Of a stretch of 64,000 nucleotides of DNA, positions 25,283 to 36,624 are shown piece after piece (position 1 is the first letter of the stretch; the number at the start of each line of letters is the position of its first letter). The position numbers were made by a program, and so were the translations under genes. A model generated the notes under the pieces. The model had not been told where the DNA came from and ran no database searches. It worked only from the letters and a program-made list of their open reading frames with translations. This DNA comes from Nostocoides sp. HKS02 (GTDB lineage Bacteria > Actinomycetota > Actinomycetes > Actinomycetales > Dermatophilaceae): positions 682,001 to 746,000 of the forward strand of contig NZ_CP046121.1 of assembly GCF_009707485.1 (NCBI RefSeq), given 5' to 3'.

Positions 25283-27013
25283 GTGCTGCAGGAACTGCGG
25301 ATCCAGCGCCTCGGCGTCATCGACGAGGCCGTCCTCGACCTCCATGCCGGTCTCAACGTGGTCACGGGTGAGACGGGCGCCGGCAAGACCATGGTCGTGA
25401 CCGGCCTCGGACTGCTGCTCGGCGCCCGAGCCGACGCCGGTCTGGTCAGGTCGGGTGCGGCCACGGCTGTGGTCGAGGGCGTCGTCGACGTCGCGCCCGA
25501 CCACCCTGCCGCGGTGCGTGCCGCCGAGGCCGGGGCCGACGTGAGCGACGGCCTGGTCCTCGTGCGGTCGCTGTCCGCAGAGGGACGCTCGCGCGCCCAT
25601 GTCGGCGGGCGCACCGCGCCGGTCGGTGTGCTCGCCGAGATCGGTGAACACCTCGTGGCTGTGCACGGTCAGGCCGACCAGTGGCGTTTGCGCCAGAGCG
25701 ACCAGCACCGCGCCATGCTCGACCAGTTCGGTGGTGACACCCTGCGGGCAGCCCTCAGCGCCTACACCGAGGTCTTCGAGACCCACGACAGCGCGACCCG
25801 CGAGCTCGACCAGCTGCGTTCCCAGGCACGCGACCGGGCGCAGGAGGCCGAGCTGCTCGAGCACGGGCTCGACCAGCTCGAGCAGGTGGACCCCCAGCCC
25901 GGTGAGGATGCCGACCTGCGGGTCGAGGACGAACGCCTCGGTCACGCCGAGGGGCTCCGGGGGGCCGCCGCAGCGGCCCACGACCACCTCGCCGGGTCGC
26001 AGGAGTATGCCGGTGAGCCTGCCCCCAGCGCCATGGACACCCTCGCCGCCGCCCGCCAGGCGCTGGCCGGCGAGGTGGACCACGACCCCGCCCTGCGCGA
26101 GCTCGACCGGCGCCTCGCCGAGGTCGGCTACCTCGTCGCGGACCTGGCCACCGACCTGTCCGCGTACCTCAGTGACATCGAGGTGGACCCGGCCCGGATG
26201 GCCTGGGTGCAACAGCGCCGCGCCGACCTCACCGCCCTCACCCGTCGGTACGGCGAGACCGTCGACGACGTCCTCGAGTGGGGGCGGCTCGCCGCCCAGC
26301 GGCTCGACGCCCTGCTCAGCTCCGACAGCCGCATCGCCGAGCTCGAGCCGCGAGTGGCCCAGCTCGAGGCCGAGCTCGCTGCCCGGGCGCTCACCCTCAC
26401 CGATGCGCGCACCCTGGCCGCCGCCGAGCTGGCCGAGGCGGTGACCCTCGAGCTGAGCCACCTGGCGATGGGTCAGGCGAGCGTCGAGGTCCGGGTCAGC
26501 CCACGCGCTGCCGGGCTGGGCAAGAACGGCGGAGACGACGTCGAGATCCTGCTGGCGGCCAACCCCGGCAGCCCGGCTCGGACCGTCGCCAAGGCGGCAT
26601 CCGGGGGTGAGCTCTCCCGGGTCATGCTCGCGCTCGAGGTCGTGACCGGCGCCGCAGGGGCGGTGGACGTCCCGACGTTCGTGTTCGACGAGGTGGACGC
26701 CGGCGTGGGCGGTGCCGCGGCGCTCGACGTCGGCGCCCGGCTCGCCGCGCTGGCCCAGCACGCGCAGGTGGTCGTCGTGACCCACCTGCCGCAGGTGGCG
26801 GCATACGCCGACCGCCACCTGGTCGTCCGGAAGGCCAGCGACGGGCACATCACCTCCAGCGGGGTGCATCCTGTCGAGGGCGAGGATCGGCTGCGCGAGC
26901 TCGCCCGGATGATGGCAGGCGTCGACAGCGAGGCCGCCCTCGACCACGCCCGCGAGCTCGTCGCCGAGGCGGCGTCGCGCCGGGCGGTGGCCGCGCCCGG
27001 TCCGCGGCACTGA
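25283..27013 (+). CDS. recN: DNA repair protein RecN
   Basis: SMC-like ATPase acting in double-strand break repair. Walker A GETGAGKT at residues 29-36; the ABC signature region KAASGGELSRVMLALE; Walker B FVFDEVDAGVGG; then QVVVVTHLPQVAAYAD. A central coiled coil (about residues 150-360, ELEPRVAQLEAELAA and similar) completes the SMC plan. 576 aa, normal. GTG 25283 gives MLQELRIQRLGVIDEAVL, the conserved RecN N-terminus; an in-frame GTG 33 nt upstream would add a non-conserved extension. The stop codon lies in the first unit of a tandem repeat. Confidence 0.95.
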   Translation: MLQELRIQRLGVIDEAVLDLHAGLNVVTGETGAGKTMVVTGLGLLLGARADAGLVRSGAATAVVEGVVDVAPDHPAAVRAAEAGADVSDGLVLVRSLSAEGRSRAHVGGRTAPVGVLAEIGEHLVAVHGQADQWRLRQSDQHRAMLDQFGGDTLRAALSAYTEVFETHDSATRELDQLRSQARDRAQEAELLEHGLDQLEQVDPQPGEDADLRVEDERLGHAEGLRGAAAAAHDHLAGSQEYAGEPAPSAMDTLAAARQALAGEVDHDPALRELDRRLAEVGYLVADLATDLSAYLSDIEVDPARMAWVQQRRADLTALTRRYGETVDDVLEWGRLAAQRLDALLSSDSRIAELEPRVAQLEAELAARALTLTDARTLAAAELAEAVTLELSHLAMGQASVEVRVSPRAAGLGKNGGDDVEILLAANPGSPARTVAKAASGGELSRVMLALEVVTGAAGAVDVPTFVFDEVDAGVGGAAALDVGARLAALAQHAQVVVVTHLPQVAAYADRHLVVRKASDGHITSSGVHPVEGEDRLRELARMMAGVDSEAALDHARELVAEAASRRAVAAPGPRH

Positions 27014-27060
27014 GGTTCCACCGCACTGAGGTTCGACGGCACTGAAGCTCCACACCACTG
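27004..27060 (+). repeat. 16-bp tandem repeat at recN stop
   Basis: Units starting CACTGAGGTTCCACCG, CACTGAGGTTCGACGG, CACTGAAGCTCCACAC and CACTGGGC. The first TGA is the recN stop; the 16-bp period puts the next two TGAs in the other two frames. Confidence 0.85.
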
Positions 27061-27120
27061 GGCGCGGCGGCGCGCATGGGCGGCGCGGAGCGACCAGGGG
27101 CCCGTGGGAGGATGGAAAGG

Positions 27121-28305
27121 ATGCCACTGAAGATGCCCCGTCAGCGTTCCCGCGAACCCCAGATCCCTGGTGTTCGCGGTGTGGTGCGCGTCGACGCCCG
27201 GACCAAGAACCTCACCAAGCGGCTGCGGCCCGGCGAGATCGCGGTCATCGACCACCAGGACATCGACAAGGTCAGCGCCGAGGCGCTCCTCGCGTGCAAG
27301 CCCGTCGCGGTCATCAACGCCGCCGCCTCGATCTCCGGCCGTTATCCCAACCTCGGTCCCGAGATCCTCATCGAGGCAGGCATCCCGCTCATCGACAACG
27401 TGGGCAAGGACGTCATGCACGACCTTCATGAGGGCCAGGAGGTCCGGGTCGACGGCGACGACGTCTGGGTGGGTGACGAGGTCGTCGCCAAGGGCCAGGC
27501 GTTCGACCACGACATCGTGGAGGCGGCGATGGCGGAGGCTCGCGCCGGGCTTGCCGTGCAGCTCGAGGCCTTCGCCGCCAACACCATGGAGTACCTCCGC
27601 CGCGAGCGCGACCTGCTGCTCGACGGCGTCGGGGTGCCCGACATCACCACCGAGATCGAGGGGCGGCACGCCCTCATCGTCGTGCGGGGCTACCACTACA
27701 AGGACGACCTGCGGACTTTGCGCAGCTACATCCGTGAGTACCGCCCCGTGCTCATCGGCGTCGACGGTGGTGCCGACGCGCTCGTCGAGGCGGGTCTGAA
27801 ACCCGCGTTGATCGTCGGAGACATGGACTCCGTCACCGATGCCACCCTGCGCTGCGGCGCCGAGATCGTCGTCCACGCCTATCGCGACGGCAACGCCCCG
27901 GGGCTGGACCGGGTGCGCAAGCTCGGCATCGAGCCGGTCGTCTTTCCCGCGACCGGCACCAGTGAGGACGTCGCCATGCTCCTCGCCGACGACAAGGGCG
28001 CTTCCCTGATCGTCGCGGTCGGCACCCACGCCACCCTGGTCGAGTTCCTCGACAAGGGCCGCAGCGGCATGGCCAGCACGTTCCTCACCCGGCTGCGCGT
28101 CGGTGGCAAGCTCGTCGACGCCAAGGGTGTCAGCCGCCTCTACCGCTCGCGCATCTCCAACCTGTCCCTGTCGCTGATGCTCTTCGTGGGCCTCGGCGCG
28201 TTGTTCGCCGCCCTGTGGTCCACCACCGGGGGGCGCGCGCTCCTCCAGGTGGTCGGCGCCCGCTGGGACGACCTCTGGTCCTTCGTCGTAGGAATCGTCA
28301 CGTGA
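27121..28305 (+). CDS. steA: SteA-like cytokinetic ring protein
   Basis: 394 aa. Homologue by pattern and position of mycobacterial Rv1697 and corynebacterial SteA, which takes part in cell separation. The middle contains a thiamin-pyrophosphokinase-like fold (VLIGVDGGADALVEAG, LIVGDMDSVTD). A C-terminal transmembrane helix (SLSLMLFVGLGALFAALW) anchors it, followed by ~25 residues. ATG 27121 is preceded by GGATGGAAAGG; an in-frame GTG-type extension from 27076 is not conserved-looking. Overlaps the next gene (GTGA), its likely partner SteB. The kinase activity is doubtful; the fold may be a binding module. Confidence 0.85.
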   Translation: MPLKMPRQRSREPQIPGVRGVVRVDARTKNLTKRLRPGEIAVIDHQDIDKVSAEALLACKPVAVINAAASISGRYPNLGPEILIEAGIPLIDNVGKDVMHDLHEGQEVRVDGDDVWVGDEVVAKGQAFDHDIVEAAMAEARAGLAVQLEAFAANTMEYLRRERDLLLDGVGVPDITTEIEGRHALIVVRGYHYKDDLRTLRSYIREYRPVLIGVDGGADALVEAGLKPALIVGDMDSVTDATLRCGAEIVVHAYRDGNAPGLDRVRKLGIEPVVFPATGTSEDVAMLLADDKGASLIVAVGTHATLVEFLDKGRSGMASTFLTRLRVGGKLVDAKGVSRLYRSRISNLSLSLMLFVGLGALFAALWSTTGGRALLQVVGARWDDLWSFVVGIVT

Positions 28306-29243
28306 TCGACTTCCGCTACCACCTCGTCTCCATCGTCTCGATCTTCCTGGCCCTCGCCGTGGGGATCGTGCTCGGTGCCGGCCCGCTCAAGGAGGACATC
28401 GGCAACACCCTGACCTCCGAGGTCAAGAACCTCCGCGACGACAAGACCGCGCTGCGCGCCCAGCTCGACCTCGCCGACAGGGGCAACCAGGCGCGCGACG
28501 AGTTCACCATCGCGAGCAACCGCACCCTACTGTCCGGCCGGCTCACCGACACCACGGTCAGCGTTGTCGTGCTTCCTGGCGCCGACGCCGGGCTGGTCAA
28601 GTCCACCACCGACACCCTGGTCGCCGCTGGCGCCAGGATCGGCTCGACGATCACGGTCCTCGACGCGTGGGCCGACCCCGACAAGGCGACCTTCCGCTCA
28701 ACGCTGGGTCAGCAGCTGGCCAGCCTCGTGCAGGCCCCGAACGACCCGACCACTGGGGAGATCGTCAACGCGGTCCTCGCCCGCGCCGTGGTGACCAAGG
28801 CCGGGGGACCGGCCACGGGCGCGGCCGCGGCTCTGGAGGGCCTGCGCACCGGGGAGCTGATCCGCTACACCCCCGACCACATCAGCCCCGCGAGCATCGC
28901 CGTGGTGATCGGTGCGCCCGTGACCGGGTCGGACGCCACCATCCGCGACGCCCGCGCCAAGGCCCTGGCCGATGTCGCAGCGGCGATGGACAACGCCGGT
29001 TCCGGTGCCCTGCTCGCAGGCTCGACCCTGCCCGTGCAGGCCAAGGACGAGACGTCGGTCGTGGCCACCGCACGAGCCGACGCTGACATCTCCAAGGGCT
29101 TGTCGACGGTCGACGACGCCGAGATCCCGATGGGTCAGGCCAGCATCGTCTTCGCCATCCTCGAGCAGCAGGCCGGCCGAGTCGGGCAGTACGGGCTCGC
29201 GAGCGACGCGAGTGCCTCGTTCCCCCAGCTGGCCACGAAGTAG
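28302..29243 (+). CDS. MctB/SteB family envelope protein (annotated as copper transporter)
   Basis: 313 aa. It starts MIDFRYHLVSIVSIFLALAVGIVLGAGPL, the characteristic N-terminal helix of the MctB/SteB family (M. tuberculosis Rv1698; C. glutamicum SteB). Residues ~35-70 look like a coiled coil (SEVKNLRDDKTALRAQLDLAD); the rest is an extracytoplasmic alpha/beta region. In M. tuberculosis the family is linked to copper resistance; in corynebacteria SteB works with SteA in cell separation. The coupling to steA here favours the latter but does not exclude the former. GTG start overlaps the steA stop. Confidence 0.85.
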   Translation: MIDFRYHLVSIVSIFLALAVGIVLGAGPLKEDIGNTLTSEVKNLRDDKTALRAQLDLADRGNQARDEFTIASNRTLLSGRLTDTTVSVVVLPGADAGLVKSTTDTLVAAGARIGSTITVLDAWADPDKATFRSTLGQQLASLVQAPNDPTTGEIVNAVLARAVVTKAGGPATGAAAALEGLRTGELIRYTPDHISPASIAVVIGAPVTGSDATIRDARAKALADVAAAMDNAGSGALLAGSTLPVQAKDETSVVATARADADISKGLSTVDDAEIPMGQASIVFAILEQQAGRVGQYGLASDASASFPQLATK

Positions 29244-29245
29244 CG

Positions 29246-30142
29246 ATGCGCGCTGTGGGGTCGGGGCCGAGGTCTGCGGTGGCGTCTGCGGTGGCGTCTG
29301 CGGTGATGTCCGGCGTCGTCGCGGCGGCCCTCGCGGCCGGCTCCCTGCGCCTGCTGCGCGCCCACCCGCCGGGCGGCTCGGCGCGCTGGGACCGCACCAA
29401 CCACGCCGGCCGCACGGTGACCCTCCTCGAGGGCCCCGCGTACGCCGTCGGCGCCGTGGGTGCCGCGGCGCTGCTCGGGGCGGGGGCCGGGCCTGTCGTG
29501 GCGGCATCCGCGGCCGCGGGACTCGGCGCGCTCGACGACCTGGCCGGTGACGGCGACAGCAAGGGCCTCGCCGGTCACCTCGGGGCGCTCGCCCACGGCG
29601 AGGTGACCACTGGTGCGGTCAAGATCATCGGGCTGGGGGTCGCCGGCCTCGTCGCGGCGGCGCTCGTCGACCGCCGGGCCGCGAAGGCCGGCGACGCACG
29701 CGGCATCCGGCCGCTCGACACGCTCGTGGGTGGAGCCGTGGTCGCGGGCACCGCCAACCTGGTCAACCTGCTCGACCTGCGTCCCGGGCGTGCCCTCAAG
29801 GTGACGACCGTCCTCGGCGTACTCACCGCGACCTCGCGCCGCGGCGAGGCCACGGCGGCTGGTGTGGCGGCTGGTGTGGCGGCTGGTGCGGCGGCTGGTG
29901 CGGCGTTGGGCGTGCTCGGCCCCGACCTGGCGGGCGAGGCGATGCTCGGAGACACCGGGGCCAACAGCGCCGGGGCTCTGCTCGGCGCAGCCCTGGTGCA
30001 GCGCACCGGCCGGCGTGGGCGGCTGGTCGCCCTGGCCGCGCTGGTCGCCCTGACGCTGGCCTCGGAGAAGGTCTCGTTCACGAGGGTGATCGAGTCCACG
30101 CCGGTCCTGCGCGAGCTGGACGCCCTGGGCCGCCCGCGATGA
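29246..30142 (+). CDS. Predicted polyprenyl-phosphate glycosyl-1-phosphate transferase (MraY/WecA superfamily)
   Basis: 298 aa, strongly hydrophobic with several membrane segments. Three superfamily signatures are visible: an acidic pair in GALDDLAGD, the NxxNLxD-type motif TANLVNLLDL, and AMLGDTGANSAGALLG. Enzymes of this superfamily transfer a sugar-1-phosphate from a nucleotide sugar to polyprenyl phosphate at the inner membrane face. The protein is short and lacks part of the usual long cytoplasmic loop, so activity is predicted, not certain. A 12-bp repeat (29855-29902) codes AAGVAAGVAAGAAAGAA. It sits 2 nt after the previous stop and overlaps the flippase gene (ATGA), suggesting one lipid-linked-glycan unit. 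Confidence 0.7.
   Translation: MRAVGSGPRSAVASAVASAVMSGVVAAALAAGSLRLLRAHPPGGSARWDRTNHAGRTVTLLEGPAYAVGAVGAAALLGAGAGPVVAASAAAGLGALDDLAGDGDSKGLAGHLGALAHGEVTTGAVKIIGLGVAGLVAAALVDRRAAKAGDARGIRPLDTLVGGAVVAGTANLVNLLDLRPGRALKVTTVLGVLTATSRRGEATAAGVAAGVAAGAAAGAALGVLGPDLAGEAMLGDTGANSAGALLGAALVQRTGRRGRLVALAALVALTLASEKVSFTRVIESTPVLRELDALGRPR
29855..29902 (+). repeat. Four 12-bp tandem units
   Basis: GCGGCTGGTGTG twice then GCGGCTGGTGCG twice, coding AAGV/AAGA repeats in a membrane segment of the PNPT-like transferase. Confidence 0.9.
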
Positions 30143-31810
30143 CCACTCGCGCGCTGGGCTCGTCGGTGGCGCGGGCGGCCGGCGTGATCGCGGTGGCCAC
30201 GCTGCTCGCCCGGATGGCCGGGTTCGCCCGCACGCTGGTGTTCTCCGGCAGCGTGGGCACCTCCGGGGTCGGCGACACGTACCAGTCGGTCAACATGCTG
30301 CCCAACATCGTCTACGAGGTCGCGGCGGGTGGTGTGCTCGCTGCCGTCGCGGTGCCGCTGGTCGCCGGGCAGCTCGCTCTCGGCCGCGACCGCGAAGCCG
30401 ACCAGGCGGCCTCGGCGCTGCTCACCTGGGCGGTCGTGGTGCTGGCCCCCCTCTCGGTGCTGCTCGCCCTGACGGCTCCCTGGGTGAGCCGGGCGCTGCT
30501 GGGCTCGGTGGCCACCTCGAGCGAGGTCGAGCTCGGCTCACGGATGCTCGTGCTGTTCGCGCCGCAGGTGCTCCTCTACGGCCTGGGCATCGTGCTGGGC
30601 GGCGTGCTCCAGGCGCGCCGCCGGTTCCTGGCCGCAGCCCTCGCGCCGCTCCTGTCCAGCCTCGTGGTGATCGTCGCCTACCTGCTCTATGCCGTGGTCG
30701 CGGGCAACGAGAACCTCCCCGCCACCGTGTCGGCTCCGGCCGTCTGGACGCTCGCCGGGGGCACGACCCTCGGGGTGGTCGTGCTCAGCCTGCCGCTGCT
30801 CGTGCCGGTGGTGCGGGCTGGGGTCCAGCTGCGCCCGACCCTGCAGTTCCCCCGGGGCTGGCCGAGCGCGCGCGCTCGCTGGCGGGTGCGGGGGTGCTCG
30901 CGCTCGTGGCCCAGCAGGCGGCCGTGTTCACGACCCTGTGGGTGGCGCACCACCGCACCGACGTCGTCGGGACCGTCAACGTCTACACCTACGTCCAGGC
31001 GCTGTACCTCCTGCCGTATGCCGTCCTCGCCGTCCCGATCGCGACCTCGGCCTTCCCGGCGCTGGCGCACTCGACCGCCCTCGATGCCGCTGACGGTGTC
31101 GACACCACCGCCGTGGACCCCACCGCCGTGGGCACCGCTGCTCGCGACACCCTCGCCCGCGCGGTCCAGGGCATCGTGCTGCTCACCGGCGGGGCGGCCG
31201 CGGTGCTCATGGCTGTCTCGAGCCCCGTGGGCGTCTTCTTCCAGGCCCTCGACCGCGGCGCCCACCGCGGGGGCGGACTCGCACTCGCGGCCCTCCCGGG
31301 GGCGCTCACGGCATACGCGCCCGGCGTCGTCGGGTTCGGGGTCGCCGCGCTGCTCACCCGGGCGCTGTACGTCCGCGGACGGCCCCTGTATGCCGCGCTG
31401 GCGGTTGCAGCGGGGTGGGCCGTGGCCGCGGTGCTGCCGTTGCTCCTCGTGCCAGCAGGGTCCGGCGCGACGACGACGCTCGGCGTCCTCGGGGTCGCGT
31501 CGACCCTGGGCATGACGGTGTCGGCGGTCCTGCTCGTCGCGCTCGTGCGCGGCACCTGGGGCCACCAGGCCCTCGCCGGCAGCGCCCGCACCCTGGGCAG
31601 TGCCGTGGTCGGAGTGGCCGTCGGCCTGGCGGTGGGTGACGTGGTCGCCCGCGCGATGGCCCCCGACTCGCTGTGGAGCGCGGTCGGCAGCGGCGCCGTC
31701 GTGGCACTCGCCACCGCGGTCGCCTACCTGTCCGTGATGATGGTCGGCGACCGTGCCGCCATGCAGGCCGTGCGCGCCCGAGGCCGCGCCCGCCGCCGAG
31801 GCGGTGCCGC

Positions 31811-31814
<4 letters not shown>
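30139..31814 (+). pseudogene. murJ: MurJ-like lipid II flippase, single-base frameshift
   Basis: MATE/MOP-superfamily flippase of the MurJ (MviN) type. The first frame runs from ATG 30139 through LLARMAGFARTLVFSGSVG, YQSVNMLPNIVYEVAAGG and many membrane helices to LQFP (30852). The match then continues one frame back, with GLAERARSLAGAGVLALVAQ, TYVQALYLLPYAVLAVPI and further helices to 31814. Adding one base in CCCCCGGGG (30849-30857) restores a 558-aa protein with ~14 helices, normal for the family. Either a real inactivating mutation or a homopolymer sequencing error. An ancestral MurJ usually lies near the chromosome origin in actinobacteria, so this may be a second, specialised copy. Confidence 0.85.
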
Positions 31815-34653
<2,839 letters not shown>

Positions 34654-34668
<15 letters not shown>

Positions 34669-35328
34669 TCACCGGAAGTGGCGCCCGAGCCGCTCGCCGA
34701 CCGTCTCGAGGCCAGGCCCGTCGTGACCACCGAGGTGGCGCTGCGCGGGCTGGTCTGGGACGTCGTGCGCGACCGCGTCGACCTCGGCGCGGCAGGCGAG
34801 GTCACCCGCGAGTACGTCCGCCACCCGGGCGCGGTGGCCATCGCCGCCCTCGACGACCAGGACCGCCTCTGCCTGGTCCAGCAGTACCGCCACCCGGTCC
34901 GGGCCTTCGAGTGGGAGATCCCGGCCGGTCTGCTCGACGTCGACGGCGAGCAGCCCTGGCTCGCTGCGGCCCGTGAGCTGCACGAGGAAGCCGACCTGGT
35001 CGCCGCGACGTGGCACGTGCTGGCCGACTACGTGAGCTCGCCTGGCGGCCTCGACGAGGCCCTGCGGGTCTACCTCGCTCGCGACCTCGCCGCCGTGCCC
35101 GACGCCGACCGCCACGAGCGCGACGGCGAGGAGCTCGGTATGCCGGTGCGCTGGGTGCCCCTGGAAGAGGCCCGCGACGCGATCCTCGCCGGACGGGTGC
35201 ACAACTCGACCCTCACCATCGCCGCCCTGGCCGCACTGGCCGCCCGCGACCTCGGCTGGGCCACCCTGCGCCCGGCCGACGCCCCGTGGCCCAGCCACCC
35301 GGCATACCGCGAGGCCCGCCCCGCCTGA
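34654..35328 (+). CDS. Nudix hydrolase, ADP-ribose pyrophosphatase-like
   Basis: 224 aa. Nudix box read as GLLDVDGEQPWLAAARELHEE, with the catalytic RELHEE; the EE is followed by AD instead of the common TG. The preceding CLVQQYRHPVRAFEWEIPAG is the hallmark of the ADP-ribose pyrophosphatase (NudF-like) subgroup, which cleaves ADP-ribose to AMP and ribose-5-phosphate. The position after pyrG matches mycobacterial Rv1700. The GTG start at 34654 lies in the repeat after pyrG; a GTG at 34666 is an alternative. No clear ribosome binding site. Confidence 0.88.
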
Positions 35329-35372
35329 CGACGGTGAACCTGACTGCATTGGGCACCGCGGGCGGCTGGTCC

Positions 35373-35378
35373 TAGGCT
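35373..35378 (+). promoter_or_regulatory. Leaderless-type -10 box of the VOC gene
   Basis: TAGGCT ends 6 nt before ATG 35385; no Shine-Dalgarno in between. Confidence 0.5.
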
Positions 35379-35384
35379 CGGGGC

Positions 35385-36110
35385 ATGTACCTCGAGAACC
35401 TGGTCTTCGACGCCGTGGACCCCCAGCGGCTGGGCCGGTTCTGGCAGGCAGCGCTCGGCACCACCATGCTGACGGACGGCCCCGACGGGTTCGAGACGCG
35501 CCTCCACACCCCGGACGGCCCCAACCTCGACCTGTGCTTCCAGCCGGTCGCCGAGCCCTCGACCCGTGCGCCCCGCGTGCAGCTGGACCTGCGGGGTGGG
35601 GCGACGCCCGATGCGGTCGTCGAGCACCTCGTCGGCCTCGGGGCCACGCGCCAAGGCCCTGCAGCCGATGGCGCGCGGGCAGTGGTGCTGGCCGACCCCG
35701 AGGGCTACCCGTTCCGCGTCGTGGGGGAGCACGGGGCGCATCCGGACACCGGACCGCTGGCGGCGGTGACGATCCGCGGGTCGGACCCGGTGCGCGAGGC
35801 CGCCTTCTGGGCCGACCTGTCCGGGTGGGCTGCTGCCGAGGCCGGCGATGCCGGCCCGAGCTCGCTTCGCCACCCCTCCGGCCACGGGCCGGTGCTGCAG
35901 TTCCAGACCGAGGACGAGCCCAAGCAGGGCAAGAACCGGCTGCACCTCGACCTGCGGCTCGAGTCGGGCGACGAGCAGGGCGAGGTGCTCGAGCACGCCC
36001 TGGCCATGGGTGCGACGCGGCTCGTGCACGACTGGGGCGACCTGCCCTGGATCCCCCTGACCGATCCCGCCGGCAACGAGCTGTGCCTGCTGCCCGAGCA
36101 CGCCTCGTGA
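35385..36110 (+). CDS. VOC (glyoxalase-like) protein, two domains
   Basis: 241 aa built of two vicinal-oxygen-chelate modules: residues ~1-115 (LVFDAVDPQRLGRFWQAALG ... YPFRVVGEHG) and ~120-241 (TIRGSDPVREAAFWADLSGW ... IPLTDPAGNELCLLPEH). This layout is the Glyoxalase_6-type architecture common in actinobacteria. The metal-binding pattern is incomplete, so it may bind small molecules rather than catalyse. No substrate can be given. It appears to have its own leaderless promoter and overlaps the YchJ gene by 4 nt. Confidence 0.85.
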   Translation: MYLENLVFDAVDPQRLGRFWQAALGTTMLTDGPDGFETRLHTPDGPNLDLCFQPVAEPSTRAPRVQLDLRGGATPDAVVEHLVGLGATRQGPAADGARAVVLADPEGYPFRVVGEHGAHPDTGPLAAVTIRGSDPVREAAFWADLSGWAAAEAGDAGPSSLRHPSGHGPVLQFQTEDEPKQGKNRLHLDLRLESGDEQGEVLEHALAMGATRLVHDWGDLPWIPLTDPAGNELCLLPEHAS

Positions 36111-36499
36111 GCGCGCTCGGCGCCACGAGCGCAGCCCCGTGTCCCTGCGGCAGTGGGCAGGGGTATGCCGGCTGCTGCGAGCCGCTGCACCTGGGCGCCC
36201 GCGAGGCGCAGACCGCCGAGGAGCTCATGCGGTCGCGGTACGCGGCATACGTGCGGCGCCACGAGGCGTACCTGCTGCGCACCTGGCACCCGCGCACCAG
36301 GCCCGCGCGGGTCGGCCTCGAGGAGTCGCCCGACTGGACCGGCCTGACCGTGCTCGCGACCGCAGACGGCCGGTACGACGATCGCACGGGTGAGGTGGAG
36401 TTTCGCGCTGCGCACGACGGGGGAGTCCTCCACGAGCGCAGCCGGTTCATGCGGCGGGCCGGGCACTGGGTCTACGTCGACGGCGACATGATCGACTGA
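36107..36499 (+). CDS. YchJ-family (UPF0225) SEC-C motif protein
   Basis: 130 aa. The N-terminal CPCGSGQGYAGCC is a SEC-C zinc-binding motif (cysteines about 12, 14, 23, 24), followed by LMRSRYAAYVRRHEAYLLRTWHP, the conserved core of the YchJ family. Family function is unknown; SEC-C motifs in SecA bind zinc and SecB/ribosome, so a protein-binding role is possible. GTG start overlaps the VOC stop (GTGA). The gene ends in a 13-bp tandem repeat. Confidence 0.88.
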   Translation: MSALGATSAAPCPCGSGQGYAGCCEPLHLGAREAQTAEELMRSRYAAYVRRHEAYLLRTWHPRTRPARVGLEESPDWTGLTVLATADGRYDDRTGEVEFRAAHDGGVLHERSRFMRRAGHWVYVDGDMID

Positions 36500-36530
36500 C
36501 CCGGTCGACTGACCCGGTCGACTGACCCGC
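36494..36530 (+). repeat. 13-bp tandem repeat at ychJ-like stop
   Basis: GACTGACCCGGTC twice plus a partial third copy (GACTGACCCG). The first TGA is the stop codon; the 13-bp period puts the next TGAs in the other two frames. Confidence 0.9.
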
Positions 36531-36580
36531 ACTGCCGGCGCTGCCCGGAAACCGATTCGTATGCCGCGTGGCCCGGTCCG

Positions 36581-36586
36581 TAGGAT
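36581..36586 (+). promoter_or_regulatory. Candidate -10 box of aspS
   Basis: TAGGAT, about 38 nt before GTG 36625. The short leader contains GAAGGATC as ribosome binding site. A GTATGCCG octamer lies at 36559-36566 in the -35 region. Confidence 0.45.
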
Positions 36587-36624
36587 GGCCGGGTTCACCA
36601 CCCGACTGAATCGAAGGATCTCTC

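Noticed and set aside
30849-30857. Programmed -1 frameshifting in murJ
   Set aside because: The slip site C-CCC-CGG does not allow re-pairing of the A-site tRNA (CGG to CCG), and I see no family tradition of recoding; a simple indel is more likely.
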